DNA of 64,000 nucleotides from Prauserella endophytica (GCF_005146945.1 NZ_SWMS01000010.1:186001-250000); one strand, 5' to 3'; positions 26,120 through 35,593 are shown, counted from the first letter of the stretch. Numbers and translations: made by a program. Notes: generated by a model not told the origin, from the letters alone.

Positions 26120-27595
26120 ATGGGTGAGGAAGTCGGTCAGCACACCTTCAGCCGCGCGGACCGGACACGGTACCGGGTCCGCGTCCGCCGCTGCCTCGAC
26201 GCGTTCGCGCGGATGCTCTCCGAACCGCACTTCGAGTTCGACCGGCCGCTCACCGGGCTCGAGATCGAGCTGAACCTGGTGGACGACCGGCACGAGCCCG
26301 CCATGCGCAACGCCGAGACGCTGGAGGCCATCGCCGATCCCGCGTTCCAGACCGAGCTGGGGCAATGGAACCTGGAGATCAACGTGCCGCCCCGCCCGCT
26401 GCGCGGCGGCGGTGGCGCCGAGTTCGAGCGGACCGTGCGGGCCAGTCTCAACGCCGCCGAGGCGAAGGCGAGGGAGATCGGCTCGCACCTGATCATGATC
26501 GGGATCCTGCCGACGCTGCGCCAAGAGCACCTGACCGGGACGGCACTGTCGGTCAACCCCCGCTACGCGCTGCTGAACCAGCAGATCCTGGCGGCTCGGG
26601 GCGAGGACCTGCACATCGTCATCGACGGCGCGGAGCGGTTGCAGGCCACGTGCGACACGATCGTGCCGGAGGCCGCGTGCACCAGCACCCAGTTCCACCT
26701 CCAGGTCAGCCCCGAGCAGTTCCCCGCGTACTGGAACGCGGCGCAGGCCATCGCGGGCGTGCAGGTGGCGACCGGGGCGAACTCGCCGTTCCTGCTCGGC
26801 AGGCAGCTGTGGGCGGAAACCCGGATCGCGCTGTTCGAGCAGGCCACCGACACGCGCAGCGAGGAGCTCAAGGCGCAGGGCGTGCGGCCGAGGGTGTGGT
26901 TCGGCGAGCGGTGGATCACCTCGATCTTCGACCTCTTCGAGGAGAACGTGCGGTACTTCTCCGCGCTGCTGCCGATCTGCTCCGACGAGGACCCGATGGA
27001 GGTGCTCGACCGCGGCGACACCCCGGAGCTGGCGGAGCTGCGCCTGCAGAACGGGACCATCTACCGGTGGAACCGGCCGCTGTACGCGGTCGTGCGTGAG
27101 CGCCCCCACCTGCGGGTGGAGAACCGAGTGCTGCCCGCGGGCCCCACCGTGGTGGACACGCTGGCGAACGGGGCGTTCTACTTCGGACTCGTCCGCGCGC
27201 TCGCCGAGCAGGAACGTCCGATCTGGACCCAGATGTCGTTCAGCGCGGCCGAGGAGAACTTCCACGCCGCCGCGAGGTCCGGCGCCGACGCCCGGCTCTA
27301 CTGGCCCGGCCTCGGCACGGTGCCCGCCACGGAGCTCGTGCTGCGGCGCCTGCTGCCGCTCGCCCACGAGGGCCTGCGGCGCTGGGACGTCGACGCCGCC
27401 GAACGCGACCGGCTGCTCGGCGTCATCGAGCAGCGCTGCCTCACCGGCACGACCGGCGCAGCATGGCAGGCGCGCGCGTTCCACCGGCTGTTCGACGCGA
27501 CGTCGCTGAGCCGGTTCGAGGCGCTGCGCCGCATGGTGGCCGAGTACCGGGAACACATGCACACCAACGAACCCGTGCACGCCTGGCCGGAGTGA
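26120..27595 (+). CDS. Glutamate-cysteine ligase-like protein (GCS2 family)
   Basis: A 491-residue protein of the GCS2 ATP-grasp-like ligase family. The N-terminal active-site block is GLEIELNLVDDRHEP; the following GQWNLEINVPPRPL carries the metal-binding acid residues, and TSTQFHLQVSPEQF and NSPFLLGRQLWAETRI line the site. GCS2 enzymes join glutamate to an amine such as cysteine; actinobacteria use mycothiol, so glutathione synthesis is unlikely and the true amine is open. EgtA of ergothioneine synthesis belongs to this family, but no other egt gene is nearby. Start ATG 26120 follows a GGGGG site. Confidence 0.82.
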   Translation: MGEEVGQHTFSRADRTRYRVRVRRCLDAFARMLSEPHFEFDRPLTGLEIELNLVDDRHEPAMRNAETLEAIADPAFQTELGQWNLEINVPPRPLRGGGGAEFERTVRASLNAAEAKAREIGSHLIMIGILPTLRQEHLTGTALSVNPRYALLNQQILAARGEDLHIVIDGAERLQATCDTIVPEAACTSTQFHLQVSPEQFPAYWNAAQAIAGVQVATGANSPFLLGRQLWAETRIALFEQATDTRSEELKAQGVRPRVWFGERWITSIFDLFEENVRYFSALLPICSDEDPMEVLDRGDTPELAELRLQNGTIYRWNRPLYAVVRERPHLRVENRVLPAGPTVVDTLANGAFYFGLVRALAEQERPIWTQMSFSAAEENFHAAARSGADARLYWPGLGTVPATELVLRRLLPLAHEGLRRWDVDAAERDRLLGVIEQRCLTGTTGAAWQARAFHRLFDATSLSRFEALRRMVAEYREHMHTNEPVHAWPE

Positions 27596-27611
27596 CTCAA
27601 CGAGCATTGAC

Positions 27612-28317
27612 TCAGCGAGCCAGGAGCCGTTCGGCGCCCTCGGCGAGTTCCCGGACCACGACGGCCGCGCCTCGCACCTCGGTCACGGCCGCGACGGCCT
27701 CATCCGTGTAGAGCGCCATCGCCTCGATCCGCGTGCCCACGCGGATCCTCCGGCTCAGGCGGCTCCGGCGGTGAGCGCCGCGGCCACGCCGCGGGGCGGT
27801 GCCGACGCCGCCCGCGGCGAGCACCGGCACGTCCACCTCGTCGAGCACCGACTCCAGCGGCGGCGGCAGGGCCGTGTGCCCGCGCACGTACCCGCCCGCC
27901 TCGGCGCCGTGGACCGACGAGGTCGGCCCCGGCGTGGTCGCCGTCCCGTGCCTGGCGCGCCCGAGCACGGAGCCCACCTGCCAGCGCACGAGCACGCCGC
28001 CGGGGTGCGCGAGGGCCGCCAGCTCGGGGCCGGGGTCATGCCAGCAGAAGCCGACGGTCCGCAACCGCGCCGCCGCGACCTCCACGGCCGCCGGGTCGAT
28101 GCCGGCGGAGGCGAGGTTCGCGGCGAGGACGCCGTCGGTGCGCAGCGCGGCGGAGTGGGCTTCGAGGTTCCCGGCGTCATACCCAGCGCCGCGACGGTGC
28201 CCACCCCGCCCGCGTCGGCGACCGCGGTCAGGAGCTCGGGCGAGGCGATCGGGCCCAGGGGAGAGCCTGCTGGATCGGGACCCGCCCCGCCAGTGCGGTG
28301 AACGTCGTCGTGAGCAT
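27612..28317 (-). pseudogene. Nitronate monooxygenase (2-nitropropane dioxygenase) pseudogene
   Basis: The minus strand opens with MLTTTFTALAGRVPIQQA (28317), then shifts frame to LGPIASPELLTAVADAGGVGTVAALGM, then to AAARLRTVGFCWHDPGPELAALAHPGGVLVRW and HTALPPPLESVLDEVDVPVLAAGGVGTA, then via GVAAALTAGAA to VGTRIEAMALYTDEAV and the stop. These are the successive blocks of an FMN-dependent nitronate monooxygenase TIM barrel. At least four frameshifts break it, and the segment around the catalytic His (GxxGGH) is altered to AEAGGYVRGH. It is degraded rather than truncated. Confidence 0.8.
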
Positions 28318-28381
28318 CGCGGCCTCCCCGGTGAACGCTGCGCACGAGCGAAGTCGCGCGCCGGGCGTCACGGCGTTCCGC

Positions 28382-28633
28382 TCACTCCTTGCGCATGGAC
28401 CTGCGGATCTGCTCCAGCCGTTCCTTGCCCGCCCGCTCGCGCTCGGCCAGCTGCTCGTCGAGCGTGCGTCCCTCCGGCGTGCTCTCCGCCAGCTCCGTGG
28501 AGCCAATCGAGGTCGCGAACCGGTTCTCGATGCGGTCGCGCACGTAGTCGAAGTTCGGAACCCCGCCCTCGGTGTAGTCGCCTTCCGGCACGGCCGGCGG
28601 CGTGTAGTCGGGTTCGTCCGGGGTGTTGCTCAT
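28382..28633 (-). CDS. Small hypothetical protein, acidic N-terminus and helical C-terminus
   Basis: An 83-residue protein, soluble, with an extended acidic, proline-containing N-terminal third (DEPDYTPPAVPEGDYTEGG) and a charged helical C-terminal half rich in Glu, Arg and Lys (TLDEQLAERERAGKERLEQIRR) that could form a coiled coil. No signal peptide or membrane segment. Codon use is normal and the ATG has a GGGACGGAGC-type site upstream, supporting a real gene. I do not recognise the family. It is 188 nt from the kinase gene, on the same strand but downstream of it. Confidence 0.65.
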   Translation of the reverse strand: MSNTPDEPDYTPPAVPEGDYTEGGVPNFDYVRDRIENRFATSIGSTELAESTPEGRTLDEQLAERERAGKERLEQIRRSMRKE

Positions 28634-28821
28634 GGTCTGCTCCGTCCCTGGTTCGTGGCGGGGGCTGACCCCACCGACAGTACGCGGAAAGCCGGGCGAC
28701 CCCGCCGCCTGTTCACCCCGCCCTGTCCGGCGTGCCGATCGAGCCGGCAGCGTGCTCGGGCCGTGACGAAAGTCCAGCGCGGCCTGCGGCCGCCCGCCTG
28801 GCCCCTCTGGAACGGGGGTGG

Positions 28822-30288
28822 CTAGCCGTCGCCTCGCCGTGTGTTGCCGTGCTCGTCGCCCCGGCCCCGGCCGGGACCGTCGTCCTTGCGCGGCTCCTCG
28901 CGGCGCCCCGCCGGGTCCGGGTCCTCCTCGGTGTCCCGGCCGCCGCCGTCCCCGGTGCCGCCGCGGTCGCCGTCGTCGTCCTCAGCGGGCGTATCCGGCT
29001 GCGGTCGCGCGGGGGTCGGCGGTGCCGGTGCGCTGGTCGCGGTGTGCAGGACGGTGTCGGAGTCGAGGACGGCGGTCCCGTGGCGGTCGACCACCCCGAA
29101 CTGGTGGAACTCGGTGACCGTCGATCCGTCGGGGAGTGTCAACTCGATGCCGACGTGGACGCTGTCCGCGGCGGTCACCTTCGGCGCGGACACCACGATG
29201 ACCGCCGTGACGCCCGACCAGTACGCGTCGAACGCGTCCCGGCCCTGCGCTCGCAGGCCGGGGCCGAGCCGCTCCCACGCCTGGTCGGTTCCGCCGGGAA
29301 GGGGTGCGTAGAACGCGGCCACGGCCTGCCGCAGCTGACTCGCGGTGAGCGGGTCGCCCGGCCGCGAGGTGCCGGGCGCGGTGGCCTCGGCGGTGCCGTC
29401 CTCGGACGAGCGGATCGCGACGAGGAGCACCACGGTCGCCAGCACCGCGACGAGCAGCGCGAGCGCGGCAGGCCACCACCGGCGCCGCCGCGTCGTGGGC
29501 CGCGCGCGGGACCCCCGCTCCGCCGCCACCGTGGGCAGGGTCCTCGTGAACGCCGGTGTTCCGGCGAGGGGAACGGTCGCGTCGCCGGCCCCGACGAGCG
29601 CGGGCCGCTTCGCGGCGACGGTGAGCGAGCGGGCCTCGGCCACCGCGAGTAGGTCCTCCGCGGCCTCGGCGGCGGTGCTGCGCCTCGCGGGGTCCTCCGC
29701 CAGCATCGCGTCCAACAAGGGTGCGAGCGGCCCCGCCTGCGCGCCGGTTCCTCCGGGCAGGACCTCCGACAGCGTGGCACCGAGGGCGTGGACGTCGGCG
29801 CCCGGTGTGGCCCGCCCGCCCCGGTCTGCGGGCGAGACGAAGCCGCCGAGCTTCACGGTGCCGTCGTCGGCGACGAGTACCGTGCCCGGCGAGACGTCGC
29901 CGTGCACGATCCCGGCCTCGTGCGCCTCCGCGAGCGCCGACGCCAGTTGCGCGCCGACGCGGGCGGCCTCCATCGGCGGCAGCGGCCCGTCCTCGGCCAC
30001 GACCTCGGCGAGGCTGCGGCTCGGGAAGTACTCCATGATCAGCAGTGGCGATCCGTCGTGGTGGTCGACGTCGTGCACCGACACGACGTGCGGATGGCGC
30101 AGCCGCATGGCCTCGCGCCCCTCGCGCACGGCCCGGTCCGCCTGCACGGTGTCCGGGAGCAGCTGTTTGATCGCGACCGGCCGCTTGAGCCGCTCGTCGA
30201 CGGCCTTCCACACGGCGCCCGTCGTTCCGCCGCCCAGACGCCGCCGCACCCGGTAACGGCCCGCGACGAGCTTGCCGATCTCGCTCAC
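28822..30288 (-). CDS. Membrane serine/threonine-kinase-like protein with degenerate catalytic core
   Basis: A 488-residue protein: kinase-fold N-terminus (about 8-215), a linker, one membrane helix (about 271-292) and an extracellular NTF2-like domain ending in a long Asp/Gly/Arg-rich tail. The glycine loop is GGGTTGAV and the ATP lysine is Lys41 (VAIKQ). The catalytic loop reads HGDVSPGT (129-136): Asp131 is kept but the usual Asn is Thr. The DFG motif is replaced (LGGFV, 147-151), removing the magnesium aspartate, and the activation segment with APE is missing. This points to a pseudokinase that may sense ligand outside and signal without phosphotransfer. Confidence 0.85.
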   Translation of the reverse strand: MSEIGKLVAGRYRVRRRLGGGTTGAVWKAVDERLKRPVAIKQLLPDTVQADRAVREGREAMRLRHPHVVSVHDVDHHDGSPLLIMEYFPSRSLAEVVAEDGPLPPMEAARVGAQLASALAEAHEAGIVHGDVSPGTVLVADDGTVKLGGFVSPADRGGRATPGADVHALGATLSEVLPGGTGAQAGPLAPLLDAMLAEDPARRSTAAEAAEDLLAVAEARSLTVAAKRPALVGAGDATVPLAGTPAFTRTLPTVAAERGSRARPTTRRRRWWPAALALLVAVLATVVLLVAIRSSEDGTAEATAPGTSRPGDPLTASQLRQAVAAFYAPLPGGTDQAWERLGPGLRAQGRDAFDAYWSGVTAVIVVSAPKVTAADSVHVGIELTLPDGSTVTEFHQFGVVDRHGTAVLDSDTVLHTATSAPAPPTPARPQPDTPAEDDDGDRGGTGDGGGRDTEEDPDPAGRREEPRKDDGPGRGRGDEHGNTRRGDG

Positions 30289-30368
30289 CGGCCACCGCGT
30301 CTCTGTATCACCCGATCAGGTTATGTGCTTGCGTTGGGTATTCAGCGGTGCCCCGTGCCGTGTCGCGT

Positions 30369-30580
30369 CAGGCCCGGCCGTAACCGCCGGTCAGCGTCCT
30401 CCAGAGATCGGCGTCGAAGCCCTCCAACGGGAGCTCGGCGACCATGTAGCGCACCGCGTACTCCACCTTCGCCCGCCAGCGCGCCGCCGCGTCCTCCGGG
30501 GAACCGGCGCGCAGGGCGGCGAAGATCCCGGTGGCGTCGAGCACCATCCGGTCCGCCGCTCCGGGCCGCAGCCGCACCAA
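30369..30580 (-). pseudogene. Fragment resembling the C-terminus of a FCD/GntR regulator
   Basis: The only interpretable stretch in the 430 bases between the kinase and methyltransferase genes. One minus-strand frame reads TGIFAALRAGSPEDAAARWRAKVEYAVRYMVAELP, then FDADLWRTLTGGYGRA and stop. The ALRAGSPEDAAARW segment resembles the last helices of FCD-domain GntR regulators (where HxAIxxALxxGDxxxA is usual). No DNA-binding half is present upstream, and there is no convincing start. Treated as a remnant with modest confidence. Confidence 0.4.
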
Positions 30581-30717
30581 TCCGCGACGGGTCTGTGCTC
30601 ACCGGCCCTGGCCACGAGCGATCGACCACCGTCACGCGGTCGCAGGCGTGGGGCGGGCACGCGGGTCGCGAGCAGCCCGCCCCATGCCCGCTCCCAGGAC
30701 GATGGCCGTGCCCGCAC

Positions 30718-31554
30718 TCAGTGATCGCGGCTCTGTCCGATCGTCGTCCACGCGCCGACGAGCGTGGGTAGCCGGAAGACCAGCTCCAGGTCCGTCTGGT
30801 GCCGGTGGAAGCGCTGCTCCAGGGTGTCGAGTCCGAGCTCCTCCGGGGTCGCGGTGCCGGTCCGCACGAGCACCGGCTCGAGCGTGCGGAGGATTCCCGT
30901 CGCCATCCTGGCGCCCGTCGGATCCCCGGGCTGCCGGTAGCTCTGCAGCCCGAGCACGACGGCGGGCGCCAGCCCGGCCGCGCCGAACACCGCTTCCAGC
31001 CGGGCGCCGAGGAGCGGGTCGAGCCCGGACCGCTCGAACGCCTCAGTGATCCAGTGGGCGACCTGCTCGCCGAAGCGCGTGGAGGGCAGCATGCCGGCGG
31101 CACTCATCTCGTACTCCATCGCGACCACCACCCCGCCGGGGCGCACGAGGCCGGCGAACCGGCGCAGCACGCGCGCGGGCTCGGGCGTGTACAGCAGCAC
31201 GAGGCGGCCCACCACCGCGTCGAACGGGCCGGTGAGGCGGACGTCGTGGAGGTCGGCGTGCACGAACGACACGTTCGTGAGCCCGCGCGCCTCGGTGCGG
31301 CCGGCCGCCCACGCCAGTGCCCGTGCCGAGGAGTCGATGCCGACGACCGAGCCTTCCGGGCCCACGAGGTCGGCGACCTCGAACGCGACGTCACCGGCGC
31401 CGGTGCCCAGGTCGAGCACGCGCATGCCGGGCCGGATTCCCGCGAGCCGCAGGATCGTGCGCGTCGCCGGGGCCAGTGCCGCGGCCTGTTCTTCCAGACG
31501 GCGCAGCTCGTCCGGTTCGTTGCGCAGCAGGTACGGGGTTTCCGTCGTGGTCAT
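30718..31554 (-). CDS. SAM-dependent methyltransferase (UbiE/MenG-like, class I)
   Basis: A 278-residue class I methyltransferase. Motif I is VLDLGTGAGDVAFEVA (about 50-65), the acidic loop VVGIDSSARAL follows, then VSFVHADLHDV and the post-motif FDAVVGRLVLLYTPEPARVLRRF. The C-terminal third is larger than in minimal UbiE proteins and helical, probably a substrate cover. The acceptor is not identifiable. It is divergent from the winged-helix/hydrolase fusion across 89 nt, which suggests shared regulation. Start ATG 31554 has GAGAGGGA upstream. Confidence 0.88.
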   Translation of the reverse strand: MTTTETPYLLRNEPDELRRLEEQAAALAPATRTILRLAGIRPGMRVLDLGTGAGDVAFEVADLVGPEGSVVGIDSSARALAWAAGRTEARGLTNVSFVHADLHDVRLTGPFDAVVGRLVLLYTPEPARVLRRFAGLVRPGGVVVAMEYEMSAAGMLPSTRFGEQVAHWITEAFERSGLDPLLGARLEAVFGAAGLAPAVVLGLQSYRQPGDPTGARMATGILRTLEPVLVRTGTATPEELGLDTLEQRFHRHQTDLELVFRLPTLVGAWTTIGQSRDH

Positions 31555-31643
31555 GGTGTCCCTCTCTCCCGAGTCGTCCGTCCAGGTTGGGCGCCCCGGG
31601 GGCTGGTGGCTTGGAGGAAACGTGGGGATGATGTGGAGATTCC

Positions 31644-32846
31644 GTGGCGGCGGCCTCGAAGCGGGGTGGCGGCGTGTACGTGTTCGAGGACTGTGAGGTC
31701 GACCCGCGGAGGTTGGAGCTGCGCCGCCGCGGCGAGCCGGTGCACGTCGAGCCGCAGGTGTTCTCGCTGCTGACCCACCTCATCCGGCACCGTGACCGCG
31801 TGGTCGGCAAGACGGAGCTGCTCGACGCGGTGTGGGGCTACCGCCACGTCACCGAGTCGGCGCTCACCAGCAGGGTCAAGGCGCTGCGCCGGGCGATCGG
31901 GGACAGCGGCGGAGCCCAGCGCATGGTCGCCACGGTGCACGGGGTGGGGTACCGGTTCGTCGCCGACGTGCGGGAGACCGACGGCGGCCCGCCGGCCGCG
32001 CACGGCCGCATCCCGCAGCGGATCCGCTACTGCCGCTCGGCCGACGGCGTGCGGGTGGCGTACGCGGTGTCCGGATCGGGGCCGCCGCTGGTGAAGGCAG
32101 CGAACTGGCTGACCCACCTCGACCTGGAGTGGACGAGCCCGATCTGGGCGCACTGGCTGGACGGGCTCGCCAGAAGGCACACGCTCGTGCGCTACGACGA
32201 GCGAGGCTGCGGGCTGTCCGACTGGGACGTCGGCGAGTTCCGCTTCGAGGACTGGGTGGACGATCTGGAGCTGGTCGCCGACGCGGCTGCGCTGGAGCGT
32301 TTCCCGTTGCTGGGCGTCTCACAGGGCGGCGCGGTCGCGATCGCCTACGCCGTGCGCCATCCCGAGCGCGTGTCCCGGATGGTACTCGCGGGCGCGTACA
32401 GCCGGGGCCGGTTCGCGCGCGCCGCCACGCCGGAGGAGAAGGAGGAGGCGGCGCTCGACCTGACCCTGGGCCGGATCGGCTGGCGGCACGACGACCCGAC
32501 GTTCCGGCAGGTGTTCGCCAGCCAGTTCCTGCCGGGCGGCACCCGGGAGCTGTGGGACGCGTTCAACGACCTGCAGCGGGCGACGACGTCGATCGACAAC
32601 GTCGTGCGGTTCCTCGACGTGTTCGCGCACATCGACGTGTCCGCCCTGGCGCCCCGGGTCGGCTGCCCCACGCTGATCCTGCACTCGCGCGGGGACCTGC
32701 GCGTGCCGAAGGCGCAAGCGCAGGAGCTCGCCGCGCTCATCCCGGACAGCAGGCTGTGCTTCCTCGACAGCCGCAACCACATCCTCACCGAGGACGAGCC
32801 CGCCTGGCCCGTGTTCCTCGCCGAGCTGGACGGCTTTCTCGCCTGA
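31644..32846 (+). CDS. OmpR/PhoB-type winged helix fused to alpha/beta hydrolase
   Basis: A 400-residue fusion. Residues about 10-108 form a Trans_reg_C winged helix: VYVFEDCEVDPRRLELRRRG, VWGYRHVTESALTSRVKALRRAIGD and TVHGVGYRF, as in PhoB or CadC output domains. Residues about 125-400 are an alpha/beta hydrolase with YDERGCGLSD, the nucleophile Ser226 in GVSQGG and the late His in SRNHILTEDEP. There is no receiver domain and no membrane helix. Hydrolases in this architecture may act as ligand sensors for the DNA-binding part. It is divergent from the methyltransferase gene, a plausible target. Confidence 0.88.
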   Translation: MAAASKRGGGVYVFEDCEVDPRRLELRRRGEPVHVEPQVFSLLTHLIRHRDRVVGKTELLDAVWGYRHVTESALTSRVKALRRAIGDSGGAQRMVATVHGVGYRFVADVRETDGGPPAAHGRIPQRIRYCRSADGVRVAYAVSGSGPPLVKAANWLTHLDLEWTSPIWAHWLDGLARRHTLVRYDERGCGLSDWDVGEFRFEDWVDDLELVADAAALERFPLLGVSQGGAVAIAYAVRHPERVSRMVLAGAYSRGRFARAATPEEKEEAALDLTLGRIGWRHDDPTFRQVFASQFLPGGTRELWDAFNDLQRATTSIDNVVRFLDVFAHIDVSALAPRVGCPTLILHSRGDLRVPKAQAQELAALIPDSRLCFLDSRNHILTEDEPAWPVFLAELDGFLA

Positions 32847-33094
32847 CACGCCGCGGCGTCGGTAGCTCTGCCGTACCGCGCCGGCGATCAGGTCGTGGCG
32901 CTCGGCGCCGTCCCGCCAGTGCCTTCGTTCAAGATCGAGTTGATTGCACGGGACGGTCCGTGGCCGCACCGTCACCCAGGGGTCGCCGCGAGTGCGGAAA
33001 GCCCCGCCGCCGCAAGCCGATTGGGGACTTCCGGCCCGCGTCCCGCACCCCGTCCCCGGGTTAGCTTCGGGGTTTCCGGATGGGGGTGGGACCC

Positions 33095-35233
33095 ATGGAC
33101 GAGATCCCCAGCGGCGCGCGGCGGGCCGCGCGGCTTCCCTGCGGCCGGGTGGGCAAGTGGGTCGTGCTCGTGCTGTGGCTGGGTGCGCTGGCCGCGCTCG
33201 GCCCGCTCTCGGGCAAACTCACCGACGTCCAGGACAACCAGGCGTCGTCGTGGCTGCCGGAAAGCGCCGAGTCGACCGAGGTGCTGCGCGTGCTGGAGGG
33301 TTTCCGGTCCAGCGACGAGGTTCCCGCGATCGTCGTCTACGACCGGCCCGAGGGGCTGCGGCAGGCCGACCTCGCGCGCATCGCGGACGACACGCGCGCG
33401 TTCGCCGGTCTCGACGGCGTCGACCGCAGGGTGGCCGGGCCCATCCCGTCGGGTGAGCGGCCCCTGCCGGAGGCGGCGCAGGTGGTTGTGCCGCTCGACA
33501 TCGGCGAGGACGGCTGGGACCGGCTGCCCGGGCTCATCGACGAGATGCGCCGCATCGCGGGCGACGGAGCCGACGAGGTGTCCGTGCACGTCACCGGCCC
33601 CGCCGGGTTCGGGGGCGACAGCGCGGAGGCGTTCGAGGGGATCGACTCCACGCTGCTCTACGCCGCGCTCGCCGTGGTGGTCACGATGTTGCTGCTGACC
33701 TACCGCAGCCCGTCGCTCTGGGTGCTCCCGGTGCTCGTCGTCGGGTCGGCGCTCGCGGTGGCACAGGGCGTCGTGTACCTGCTCGCCCGCTACGCCGACC
33801 TGACCGTCAACGGGCAGAGCGCGGGCATCCTGCTGGTGCTCGTGTTCGGCGCGGGCACCGACTACGCGCTGCTGCTCGTGGCGCGCTACCGGGAGGAGCT
33901 GCGCAGGCACTCCGACCGGCACGAGGCGATGGCCTACGCCCTGCACCGCGCCGGGCCCGCGATCTGGGCCAGCGGCGCGACCGTCGCGATCAGCATGCTG
34001 TGCCTGCTGTTCGCGGACCTCAACTCCACGGCAGGGCTGGGCCCCGTCGCGGCGATCGGCATCGGCATCGCCCTGCTGGCCATGGTGACCCTGCTGCCCG
34101 CGCTGCTGACGATCACCGGCCGCTGGGTGTTCTGGCCCGTGCGGCCCGCGTTCGGCTCGGCCGACCGGACCGAACGCGGCCTGTGGGCGCGCATCGGCAG
34201 GACGGTCGCCCGTGGCCCGCGCGTGGCGTGGGCGGTGACCGCGGTGGTGCTGGGAGTGCTCGCGCTGGGCACGCTGACACTCAAGGCCGACGGGCTCACC
34301 AATGCCGGTTCCTTCACCGAGACCCCGGACTCCGTGGTGGGGGAGCGGGTGCTGGCCGAGCACTTCCCGGCCGGGGCCGGGCAGCCCATCCAGGTCGTCT
34401 CCAACGCGGGACAGGCCGGGCAGGTGCGCGAGGCGTTCGCGGGCGTGCCGGGTGTCGTGTCGGTCGGGCAGCCGGAGGTTCGGGACGGGATCGCCTACCT
34501 GGAGGGGACCACCGAGGCCGCGCCGGACACGCAGGAGGGGCTCGCGACGCTGGTGAACGTGCGCGACGCCGTGCATGCCGTCCCCGACGCGGGCGCGCTT
34601 GCCGGAGGGCAGGCTGCGTTGCTGTACGACACGGCGCAGGCCAACACCCACGACCGCAACCTGATCATCCCGCTGGTGCTGGTGGTGGTGTTCTGCATAC
34701 TGGCGGTGCTGCTGCGGTCGCTGCTGGCCCCGCTGGTGCTGATCGCGACCGTGGTGCTCTCGTTCTTCGCCACGCTCGGCATCAGCGCGTTCTTCTTCAA
34801 CAACGTGTTCGGGTTCGAGAACGCCGATCCGTCGTTCCCGCTGTTCGTGTTCGTCTTCCTGGTGGCGCTGGGGATCGACTACAACATCTTCCTCATGACG
34901 CGCGTGCGCGAGGAGGCGTCGCGGGACGGCACCAGGCGCGGGATGCTGACCGGGCTCGCGACCACCGGCGGGGTCATCACCTCCGCGGGCCTGGTGCTCG
35001 CGGGCACGTTCGCGGTGCTGGGCACGTTGCCGCTGACCTTCCTCGCCGAGCTCGGCTTCGCCGTCGCGGTCGGCGTCCTGATCGACACGATGATCGTTCG
35101 CGGAGTGCTCGTGTGCGCGCTGACGCTCGACATCGGCAGGTGGATCTGGTGGCCGGACCGGCTGATGCACAAGCGCGACGAACAGCCCCGTGCCACCCGG
35201 CTCCAGGCGAGCGGCTCAGCCGCCCCAGGGTGA
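33095..35233 (+). CDS. MMPL/RND-family membrane transporter
   Basis: A 712-residue MMPL protein with two repeats of one helix, a large extracellular loop and five helices each. Repeat 1 runs from LVLWLGALAAL through the porter loop to YRSPSLWVLPVLVVGSALAV and GAGTDYALLLVARYREE; repeat 2 contains ALGIDYNIFLMTRVREE. The Asp-Tyr pairs in GTDYALL and GIDYNIF match proton-relay positions known for MmpL3. ATG 33095 is preferred over 33080 because GGTGGGA precedes it. MMPL proteins export lipids or hydrophobic drugs. Its end overlaps the convergent aldolase pseudogene by 18 nt. Confidence 0.92.
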   Translation: MDEIPSGARRAARLPCGRVGKWVVLVLWLGALAALGPLSGKLTDVQDNQASSWLPESAESTEVLRVLEGFRSSDEVPAIVVYDRPEGLRQADLARIADDTRAFAGLDGVDRRVAGPIPSGERPLPEAAQVVVPLDIGEDGWDRLPGLIDEMRRIAGDGADEVSVHVTGPAGFGGDSAEAFEGIDSTLLYAALAVVVTMLLLTYRSPSLWVLPVLVVGSALAVAQGVVYLLARYADLTVNGQSAGILLVLVFGAGTDYALLLVARYREELRRHSDRHEAMAYALHRAGPAIWASGATVAISMLCLLFADLNSTAGLGPVAAIGIGIALLAMVTLLPALLTITGRWVFWPVRPAFGSADRTERGLWARIGRTVARGPRVAWAVTAVVLGVLALGTLTLKADGLTNAGSFTETPDSVVGERVLAEHFPAGAGQPIQVVSNAGQAGQVREAFAGVPGVVSVGQPEVRDGIAYLEGTTEAAPDTQEGLATLVNVRDAVHAVPDAGALAGGQAALLYDTAQANTHDRNLIIPLVLVVVFCILAVLLRSLLAPLVLIATVVLSFFATLGISAFFFNNVFGFENADPSFPLFVFVFLVALGIDYNIFLMTRVREEASRDGTRRGMLTGLATTGGVITSAGLVLAGTFAVLGTLPLTFLAELGFAVAVGVLIDTMIVRGVLVCALTLDIGRWIWWPDRLMHKRDEQPRATRLQASGSAAPG

Positions 35234-35593
35234 GCCGTAGCGCTCGCCGAGGCGCACCCCGCCGCTCTCCCCGAGTGTCCTGATCGGACGGTCGCCGAGG
35301 AGCAGGAGCAGTTTGCTCGCCTCCTCCAGCTCGATCGCGGCGTCGAGCGCCACCACGAGGCCGTGGTTGGCGAGCAGCGCGGCCCGGAACGGGAGCCCGA
35401 GCCGCTCGATGGCCTCGGCCTGCGTCGAGCACCGAGAGGCGCTCCGAGTCGAGCGCCGCGAGGTCGGCTCCGGTGGGGACATGACGATCGAGTCGCCCTC
35501 GCGCACGCTCACGTCGCCGGACGAGCCGGGGGAGAGGCCCAGCTCCGCGAGGCGTGCGGCGGCCGCGACGAGCTCGGTGCTCACGGTGCTCAC
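35216..35593 (-). pseudogene. Class II aldolase/adducin family pseudogene (OtnC-like)
   Basis: The 125-codon frame carries both ends of a class II aldolase of about 215 residues: the N-terminal LSPGSSGDVSVREGDSIVMSP and the C-terminal ALLANHGLVVALDAAIELEEASKLLLLL. Between them a frameshift occurs (the alternative frame reads PTGADLAALDSERLSVLD) and about 90 residues are deleted, including the phosphate loop and the metal-binding HxH. It cannot be active. It lies directly downstream of an OtnK-like remnant, matching the gene order of four-carbon sugar-acid pathways. Confidence 0.75.

Noticed and set aside
32972..35170. A 732-codon frame antisense to the MMPL transporter
   Set aside because: His-, Gln- and Asp-rich composition is the usual antisense shadow of a GC-rich membrane protein; the transporter is beyond doubt.
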